A stretch of 64,000 bases of DNA from Verrucomicrobiota bacterium (lineage in GTDB: Bacteria; Verrucomicrobiota; Verrucomicrobiia; Opitutales; Opitutaceae), in assembly GCA_014584295.1 (NCBI GenBank), contig JACTNC010000050.1, forward strand, positions 1 to 64,000, read 5' to 3'. The position numbers and the translations under genes are program-made. Below are positions 58,902-64,000 of this stretch, in pieces. The notes under the pieces were generated by a model. The model was not told where the DNA came from. It did no database searches and was given only the letters and a program-made list of their open reading frames with translations. Numbering within the stretch: position 1 is the first letter of the stretch; each line of letters opens with the position of its first letter.

Positions 58902-59689
58902 GCCAGCAGTTCCTCCCGTGCTGGAAATCGCGCGGCACGGACATCGCGGGCGTAGTCGTTGAGCGCGGCCAGAATCTCGCTGCGTCCGTCCAGATAGCGT
59001 CGCGCGAAGCGCGGACGGAAGTTGGCGTCGAGTCCCAGCAGATCGTTGAGAACGAGCACCTGCCCGGAAGTGCCTGCACCCGCTCCGATGCCGATCGTGG
59101 GGATGGACAGCGCAGCTGTGGTTTCGGAGGCCAATGCTGCGGGCACACATTCGAGCACGAGGGCGAAGGCGCCTAATTCCTCGAGGCTTCGGGCGTCAGC
59201 CAGCAAGCGCGCCGCATCTGCCTGGGAACGCGCTTGCAGACGATGGCCACCGAGTTGGTTGACCGACTGTGGCATAAGTCCGAGGTGGCCCATCACGGGG
59301 ATGCCGCTGCCGATCAGATGCGCGATCACGTCCTCGTGGCCCCTTGTGCCTTCGAGTTTTACCGCCGTCGCGCCCGCCTGCATGAGCGCCCCCGCTGCCC
59401 GCACAGCGACCTCACGCCCCTGGCGAAAACTCAGGAACGGCAGATCCGCCACGATCACGCTGTTGGGCGCGCCACGCCGAACCGCGGCAGTATGGAGCAC
59501 CATCATTTCGAGCGTGGCATGCACGGTGGACGGCAACCCATGGACGACCATGGCGGCACTGTCGCCCACCAGGATTGCATCGGCCTCGGAAGCAGCCACG
59601 ATGCGCGCCATCGGTGCGTCGTAGGCCGTGACCATGACGATGGGCTGCCGTTCGTGGCGCGCCCGTTTGAAATCAAGGATGCTTTTCAT
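58898..59689 (-). CDS. panB: 3-methyl-2-oxobutanoate hydroxymethyltransferase
   Basis: This 263-residue enzyme transfers a hydroxymethyl group to 2-oxoisovalerate to make ketopantoate. The motifs MVTAYDAPMARIV, ILVGDSAAMVVHG, VMGHLGLMPQSVNQLGG and TIGIGAGAGTSGQVLVLNDLLG are typical. It begins the operon panB-coaBC-coaX-panD; panC and panE are not in the window. The ATG at 59689 fits the family N-terminus; upstream in-frame sequence is unrelated. Confidence 0.96.
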   Translation of the reverse strand: MKSILDFKRARHERQPIVMVTAYDAPMARIVAASEADAILVGDSAAMVVHGLPSTVHATLEMMVLHTAAVRRGAPNSVIVADLPFLSFRQGREVAVRAAGALMQAGATAVKLEGTRGHEDVIAHLIGSGIPVMGHLGLMPQSVNQLGGHRLQARSQADAARLLADARSLEELGAFALVLECVPAALASETTAALSIPTIGIGAGAGTSGQVLVLNDLLGLDANFRPRFARRYLDGRSEILAALNDYARDVRAARFPAREELLA

Positions 59690-60048
59690 TCCACCCCGGC
59701 AGTTGTCCGTGAACGGAAACCCTGCGGGTGGCGGAGGCTGGACGGGAGTGCTTGTCGCATGGCGATCAGGCCTGGAGAGAATCGCAGATGGTGGTTGAAC
59801 TATGCAGTCCGGTCGCGCACGAGTTCGCGCCAGACACCTACAAGGGTTGCCGCCAAGCCGGACGGTGCAACGCAATTTTTTCCTCCGAGAACCCGGCAGC
59901 GCTGGCGGAAACAACGGCACCGGCTTGAACCTTCAGTACTCTTGCAAAACACTCCCGCGCATGAATTCACGTGCGGTCGGATCTATTCTTCAAAACAGCG
60001 CTTGACTCACTTCCTGCCGACCCTACGTTTCGCGCTCTTTTCCCATTC
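59690..60048. other. Intergenic region between panB and tRNA-Asp
   Basis: This 359-base stretch has no acceptable gene. It must contain the promoters of the minus-strand pan/coa operon and of the plus-strand tRNA, but I could not place them with confidence. Open frames in it are short and without family resemblance. Confidence 0.4.
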
Positions 60049-60125
60049 GGGGTGGTAGCTCAGCTGGTTAGAGCGTCTGCCTGTCACGCAGAAGGCCGCG
60101 GGTTCGAGTCCCGTCCATCCCGCCA
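60049..60125 (+). tRNA. tRNA-Asp (GUC)
   Basis: The sequence folds as a complete cloverleaf: acceptor GGGGTGG pairing with CCATCCC (one G-T), D arm GCTC/GAGC, anticodon stem TCTGC/GCAGA with loop CTGTCAC (anticodon GTC), a five-base variable loop and T arm GCGGG/CCCGT with TTCGAGT. The discriminator G and the 3' CCA are encoded. Accessory-looking DNA follows immediately. Confidence 0.97.
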
Positions 60126-60197
60126 CTTAACGGGTCTATAGGGGTCTATATCAAATTTTGGGGACCAGGGCATGGATTTAGGGGTTGGGATTGAGGG

Positions 60198-60440
60198 TTA
60201 GGAGCACTGGGCAAGAACGCGCAGGCGGTAGTTGAGGAAGGAGCGGAAGCCATAGGCTTTGCTCTGGATGAGGTTCATTTTGCGATGGAAGCCTTCGGTG
60301 ATGCCATTGTTGCGGGAAAAGCGCCACATGCGGACGATTTCCTCGCGCCATTGATGGAGGGAGCGACCGAGGGTGGCAGCCTGATCTTGTGGGAACCCGC
60401 AGGCAGCCGAAGGCCTGCCGAGCCTGTTTCATCGCCGAGC
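60198..60440 (-). pseudogene. ISL3-family transposase, C-terminal remnant
   Basis: On the minus strand this reads as the end of an ISL3 transposase: WREEIVRMWRFSRNNGITEG, FHRKMNLIQSKAYGFRSFL and NYRLRVLAQCS followed by TAA at 60198-60200. The NGITEG(F/L)H..K....QAYGFRNF.NYRLRV pattern is typical of the group. The upstream part of the protein (about 300 residues) is missing; beyond about 60440 the frame loses resemblance. No terminal inverted repeats were identified. Confidence 0.78.
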
Positions 60441-60497
60441 CGGCCGACGACCCGCTCCCGCTTGACGTCCGCTATCAGTCAGAAAATCTGATTGGGT

Positions 60498-60740
60498 ATG
60501 GAAACGACCCTGACTGACTTTCAGCGGAATTTCAGTGCCGTGCGTGCCGCCGCTGACCGGGGCGAAACCATCAAGGTGAAGTCGGGAGAGACGATGTATG
60601 TCTTCGCCCGCGACACCGGCAAGCCGGAGCGCCCGTTCGCCGACTTGGAACACCTGTTCGGGGTGGTGCGCCGTCTGCAACGTTCAGAAAGCACGCATGA
60701 AACCATCCGAAATCGCCTTAAAGCGCGTCGTGCTGGTTGA
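60498..60740 (+). CDS. Phd/YefM-type antitoxin
   Basis: This 80-residue protein opens METTLTDFQRNFSAVRAAADRGE, which matches the DNA-binding N-terminus of Phd/YefM-fold antitoxins, followed by a beta turn (IKVKSGETMYVFAR) and a charged C-terminal helix that would wrap the toxin. Its 3' end overlaps the PIN-domain gene by 44 bases, the usual toxin-antitoxin coupling, and it probably represses its own promoter. Confidence 0.78.
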   Translation: METTLTDFQRNFSAVRAAADRGETIKVKSGETMYVFARDTGKPERPFADLEHLFGVVRRLQRSESTHETIRNRLKARRAG

Positions 60741-61131
60741 TACCGGCCCGCTGGTGGCTGCCATTGACGCGGGCGATCCGCATCACCGATGGGCGAAGTC
60801 CACGCTGCCCAAGCTGACGGGGCGGCTGCTCACCTGCGAAGCGGTGGCGGCGGAAGCCGCGCATCTGCTCGACAGCGAACCGGCGGCGCTCGCTTCCTTG
60901 CATGGGTTTTTGGAACGAATGGAGATTGTGCCGGTGCTTCGTGAGGAACTGGCCGGAGTCTTTGGGCGGATCAAACGCTACGCGCCACGCATGGATTTGG
61001 CGGATGGCTGTTTACTCGCCCTCGCGACTCGCGATTCGAACGCGGTGGTGCTCACCACGGACACGCGCGATTTCGCCGCCTACCGGATTCCGTTCGCCTC
61101 ACCGGAAGGCTTGTTTGCGAATCCTTGGTGA
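60697..61131 (+). CDS. PIN-domain toxin (VapC-like ribonuclease)
   Basis: This 144-residue PIN protein shows acidic residues at the expected places: Asp15 in VDTGPL, Glu in TCEAVAAEA, Asp in MDLADG and Asp in TTDTRDF. PIN toxins are Mg2+-dependent RNases that cut tRNA or rRNA when the antitoxin is degraded. The start at 60697 overlaps the antitoxin gene. The residues look intact, so the pair is probably functional. It sits between two insertion-sequence remnants. Confidence 0.85.
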   Translation: MKPSEIALKRVVLVDTGPLVAAIDAGDPHHRWAKSTLPKLTGRLLTCEAVAAEAAHLLDSEPAALASLHGFLERMEIVPVLREELAGVFGRIKRYAPRMDLADGCLLALATRDSNAVVLTTDTRDFAAYRIPFASPEGLFANPW

Positions 61132-61169
61132 AGTAGACCGCGGTCGTTGGACAGCGGATCGGGTAGGTT

Positions 61170-61405
61170 TAGTTTTGGGAGATAAGGGCGCTTGGGGTAC
61201 GTTGGCCGACTCCAAGGACAGGAGCGTAGAGATTGCCACAGGAGCCGGCCCGGCACCAGATACTTCTCGTCGATCAGCCGCCGATGCTCGGCGGTCTCCT
61301 GCTCGAGGTGATGGTAGCAGCACGCCCGCGGCAAACCGAGGAACCCGCAATGCCGGGCATTTGGCAATGCGGGACATTCGGGTTCAATCCTGCGGCGACG
61401 CTCCT
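61170..61405 (-). pseudogene. IS3-family OrfB transposase remnant
   Basis: A minus-strand segment reads RRIEPECPALPNARHCGFLG, then LPRACCYHH and ETAEHRRLIDEKYL. This fits the N-terminal part of IS3-group OrfB (LVEP.HP.LS..RQC.LLGL.RS.YYY, then RLIDE.YL). The GSR motif and DDE domain that should follow are missing; a later PTYPKRP could be the I.YPK motif after a deletion. The fragment is short and has no inverted repeats that I can see. Confidence 0.55.
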
Positions 61406-61646
61406 CAACGCTCGGCACTGGCGCTTGGTCTGGGCCCGTCTGGTGAGGAGGCTGCGGGTCAGCAGATGCCTGCGGTTTCCCCCTTCGAGAATTGCAACGG
61501 CCTCTCATTGTTGTGACCGGGCCGTTGTCTGTCGCACTCGCTGGTGACCGTCACGGATGTGGCGGCCACCCGGCGACGCCAAGGGGCAGGCTAGGAAGCG
61601 CTGCTTGAACGCCTATACTTGGCGATTTGCGTTTCGGAAGTCCTGT
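61406..61646. other. Interval with no supported gene
   Basis: This stretch lies between the IS3 remnant and the DUF1508 gene. Short frames occur on both strands, and part of it may be the outer portion of the decayed IS element. Nothing else is recognised. Confidence 0.4.
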
Positions 61647-61979
61647 TCAGGTTACTTCCTCGACGCTGGCTCCAGGAGCATTGGTTTTCACGGATGCGAT
61701 TCCGTTCTCCATTGCTGCTGTACCGGAATAGAGTTCACTCTTTCCGATGGTCTGACCGTTCGCGGCTTTGAGGGTAAAATACGGCTGGTTGTTGGTTGCG
61801 GTCTTGCGCTCGAAATTGGTATCGACCTGCGAATTCTTGCGGACTGATTCGATTCCGTTCAGTGCCGCATCCTTTGTCGTGTAGGATTCGCTGGTAAGGA
61901 TGACCTGCCCATTTGCCGCCTTCAGATTGAAGACAAACTGACCATTCTTGGATGTTTTGAGTTCGTATTTTGATGCCAT
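61647..61979 (-). CDS. DUF1508 (YegP) family protein, two repeats
   Basis: This 110-residue protein has two tandem DUF1508 units: YELKTSKNGQFVFNLKAANG (then ILTSESYTTKDAALNGIESV) and FERKTATNNQPYFTLKAANG (then KSELYSGTAAMENGIASVK). The family forms small beta-beta-alpha folds of unknown function and is often carried near stress genes. The ATG at 61979 (MASKYELK) matches the family start; an upstream in-frame ATG adds an unrelated leader. Confidence 0.92.
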   Translation of the reverse strand: MASKYELKTSKNGQFVFNLKAANGQVILTSESYTTKDAALNGIESVRKNSQVDTNFERKTATNNQPYFTLKAANGQTIGKSELYSGTAAMENGIASVKTNAPGASVEEVT

Positions 61980-62411
61980 AGGAGTCTGGGGGTGAATTGC
62001 TAATAACACGGAAAAGTTGGGCAACGTTGCCGCATGTTTCAAAAAGAATCGTTCGGTTAACATGATCGGCATGGCCGTGTGCCCCGAGCAAGGCTCTTCA
62101 CCCTTACCGGTGAGAGCCCAAACTTGGGTCTACATAGAACGGACCGATATTCCGAGAGCATGGGTGCATTCCACGCGAGCCGGATCTCTCCAAAGACGGC
62201 TGCGCGGAAGATTCGATCACATATGCAGCCAGGAGTGAGCAAAGCAGAACCAGCGCCTTCGTGCCGATCACCCAGGTCCGGAGCCCTGCACTCAACCCTT
62301 CTGGCTCTATTCCTCTCCGTCGTGCATAGCTGAACTTCTCGGATGGCTTGGGAGACCCTGGCGCACATCAGCGTCGAATCTACAATTGCCGAGAGTTCTT
62401 GCTGAGGAGAC
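61980..62411. other. Poorly coding interval
   Basis: Several overlapping short frames exist here on both strands; none shows a family match. One minus-strand frame at 62104-62295 begins with a hydrophobic stretch (LLCSLLAAYVIESSAQP) that could be a signal peptide, but the rest looks random. I regard the interval as noncoding or decayed. Confidence 0.35.
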
Positions 62412-62726
62412 TCAATGCTTCGGCATGGCGTGCGCATTGGCGAAAAGTATGCAGTCCTTGTAAAGGGAAGGGATTGCATCCACGCCTGTAACGATGATGT
62501 TCCGATCACACCGTCGGAGGAGTAGGTGGCGTGTCTTGGCTTGTAGGGCTGCTGCACCTACAAGAAACGTGAAGAGAAAGCCGGAGACAAGGCAGCGATA
62601 GACGCGATTGCGCCCAACCCTAGCCAATTCCGGTGGCAATATCCAACCGTCGAGGAATTTTCCGTCAAACAACGGCGCTGTGAGGGGAAAGGCATATTCT
62701 TCCTCACCGAAAGTGGTATCCGTCAC
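62412..62726 (-). CDS. Hypothetical protein with one hydrophobic segment
   Basis: This 104-codon frame has one possible membrane helix (CLVSGFLFTFLVGAAALQA) with a basic flank. It ends ten bases short of the ffh stop codon. No family is recognised and neighbouring frames are similar in length, so it may not be a real gene. Confidence 0.3.
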   Translation of the reverse strand: MTDTTFGEEEYAFPLTAPLFDGKFLDGWILPPELARVGRNRVYRCLVSGFLFTFLVGAAALQAKTRHLLLRRCDRNIIVTGVDAIPSLYKDCILFANAHAMPKH

Positions 62727-62735
62727 AAGCCCAGG

Positions 62736-64000
62736 CTAAAACCCGGGCATGCCGCCTCTGCCCTGCATGGCCTGCATCTGGCGCATCATTTTCTTCGAGC
62801 CGCCTCCCTTGAACATCTTCATCATCTTCTGCATCTGCTGAAACTGTTTCAGGAGCTGGTTGACTTCGACGACCTTCACGCCGGCGCCGTTTGCAATGCG
62901 GAGGCGGCGGTTGCCGTTCAGGATCTCCGGCTTGCGGCGCTCCTGAAGCGTCATCGAATGGATGATCGCCTCGGTGCGGGCCATGCTCTTTTCCGCATCG
63001 GCGTCGATCTTCACGCCGCTCATGCCGGGCATCATTTTCATGATGCTCTCCATCGAGCCTAGCTTCTTGATCTGCTGCATCTGGGCGAGGAAGTCCTCGA
63101 GGGTGAAGTCGGCCTTGCGGAGCTTTTCCGCCATCTTCTCCGCCTCCTTCTGGTCAATGGTTTCCTGGGCCCGCTCCACGAGGGAGACGACGTCGCCCAT
63201 TCCCAGGATGCGTGAGGCCAGCCGATCGGGATAGAAGATGTCGAAGTCCGCCGGCTTCTCCCCGGTACCGATGAACTTGATGGGCACTCCCGTGATCGCC
63301 TTGATCGACAGCGCGGCACCGCCCCGGGCATCACCATCGAGTTTGGTCAGGATCAGGCCTGTGAGTTTGAGCGCCTCGTGGAATGCCTTGGCGACATTTA
63401 CGGCCTCCTGACCCAGCGCACCGTCGGCAACGAGGAGGATTTCGTCGGGCTCGACGCGCGCGGACAGGCGCTTCACCTCCTCGATCAGTTCGAGATCGAT
63501 CTGGAGCCTTCCTGCTGTGTCGAAGATGACGCAGTCCGCCGCCGCCTGGCGGGCAGTGTTGAGGGCGGCGGTCCCGATCGCGGAGACATCCCGCGAGGTG
63601 CGGTCGCAGTAGAACCCGATCTCCTCCTGCTTCGCGAGGATTTCGAGCTGGTCGATGGCAGCGGGGCGGTGGATGTCGCAGGCGGCAACCCACGGACGGT
63701 AGCCGCGCTTCTTGAGCAACTTCGCCAGTTTTACCGTGGACGTGGTCTTTCCCGAACCGTGAAGGCCGACTATCATTATCTTGAGCGGCCGGGCTCCGGA
63801 CAGGGCCGTCGTTCCTTCGCCGAGCAGGGAGACGAGTTCGTCGTGGATGATCTTGACGATCTGCTGTCCTGGGGTGACGCCTGCAAGCACCTGCTGGCCG
63901 AGGCATTTTGCCTGCACGCGCTCGACGAACTCGCGGGCCACCTTGAAATGAACGTCGGCTCCCAGCAGGGCGGTGCGCACTTCCTTGAGCGCTTCCGCCA
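62736..64000 (-). CDS. ffh: Signal recognition particle protein, N-terminus outside window
   Basis: The frame runs off the right edge, so the first few dozen residues are missing. Ffh is the SRP GTPase that binds signal sequences at the ribosome and docks with FtsY. Seen are the GTPase motifs [37 protein letters not shown] and [10 protein letters not shown]. The Met-rich M domain follows ([28 protein letters not shown] and a Met/Gly tail). G1 has His where Gln is common (GLQG). The RNA-binding loop [11 protein letters not shown] is a mild variant of the usual SRRxRIAxGSG. Confidence 0.95.
   Translation of the reverse strand, partial: AEALKEVRTALLGADVHFKVAREFVERVQAKCLGQQVLAGVTPGQQIVKIIHDELVSLLGEGTTALSGARPLKIMIVGLHGSGKTTSTVKLAKLLKKRGYRPWVAACDIHRPAAIDQLEILAKQEEIGFYCDRTSRDVSAIGTAALNTARQAAADCVIFDTAGRLQIDLELIEEVKRLSARVEPDEILLVADGALGQEAVNVAKAFHEALKLTGLILTKLDGDARGGAALSIKAITGVPIKFIGTGEKPADFDIFYPDRLASRILGMGDVVSLVERAQETIDQKEAEKMAEKLRKADFTLEDFLAQMQQIKKLGSMESIMKMMPGMSGVKIDADAEKSMARTEAIIHSMTLQERRKPEILNGNRRLRIANGAGVKVVEVNQLLKQFQQMQKMMKMFKGGGSKKMMRQMQAMQGRGGMPGF

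Noticed and set aside
61380..61390. GGGTTCAATCC, similar to a tRNA T-loop, as a possible att repeat or tRNA fragment
   Set aside because: Only 11 bases, different from the tRNA-Asp T arm, and explained by the IS3 transposase remnant on the other strand.
62057..62557. 166-codon minus-strand frame
   Set aside because: Cys/Arg/Ser-rich composition with no pattern, and it conflicts with other frames of equal quality.

Overview
The window reads as a piece of a Gram-negative Verrucomicrobiota chromosome, most likely from the Opitutales/Opitutaceae. Three things suggest this. A secreted protein ends in a VPDTG-type C-terminal sorting tail, a variant of the VPDSG-CTERM signal associated with this phylum. 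A SusD-less, 1169-residue TonB-dependent receptor with a TPFVV-type N-terminal box sits among glycoside hydrolases. Kdo synthesis (kdsA) and a GTP-type PEP carboxykinase are present. The assignment comes from gene content only; no rRNA lies in the window.

Region 1 (1-32 kb) is mostly core chromosome. It runs hslO (5' end outside the window), a pnuC/ribosylnicotinamide-kinase pair coupled to tcdA, a multi-PAS hybrid histidine kinase, hemH, gpmI, proA, an ABC-2 exporter with a PfkB sugar/nucleoside kinase, pyrG-kdsA, a lipoyl/E3-binding/KAS III fusion protein, the VPDTG protein, rsmE, mfd with an overlapping SurA-like chaperone gene, a fungal Str2-like PLP enzyme, a DUF3299 protein, an ACT-domain protein and pckG.

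Region 2 (32-51 kb) is a carbohydrate-utilisation locus framed by two sugar-type regulators (XylR-like and LacI-like). Between them lie a GPH-family sugar transporter, a GH130-type phosphorylase, a translationally coupled trio (phosphoesterase, DUF5060/GH-A glycosidase, phosphoesterase), the TonB-dependent receptor, a large secreted protein of probable alpha/alpha-barrel fold, and a cytochrome P450. The likely scheme is outer-membrane uptake, periplasmic trimming including removal of phosphate or another substituent, and cytoplasmic phosphorolysis of a mannoside-like product. The substrate is inferred, not shown.

Region 3 (51-60 kb) holds a purple-acid-phosphatase/two-domain multicopper-oxidase pair, a remnant of a beta-helix protein, an ECF sigma factor with a candidate anti-sigma partner and a bactofilin-like/RDD membrane protein, and a compact panB-coaBC-coaX-panD operon for pantothenate and CoA.

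Region 4 (60-62.7 kb) starts at a tRNA-Asp(GUC) gene and looks accessory: an ISL3 transposase tail, a Phd/PIN-type toxin-antitoxin pair, an IS3 OrfB remnant, a DUF1508 protein and poorly coding DNA. It ends at ffh, which runs off the right edge.

The most unusual items are the fusion that replaces the E2 acyltransferase domain with a FabH domain, the histidine kinase whose expected phospho-accepting histidine is alanine, and the phosphoesterase-glycosidase-phosphoesterase cassette.
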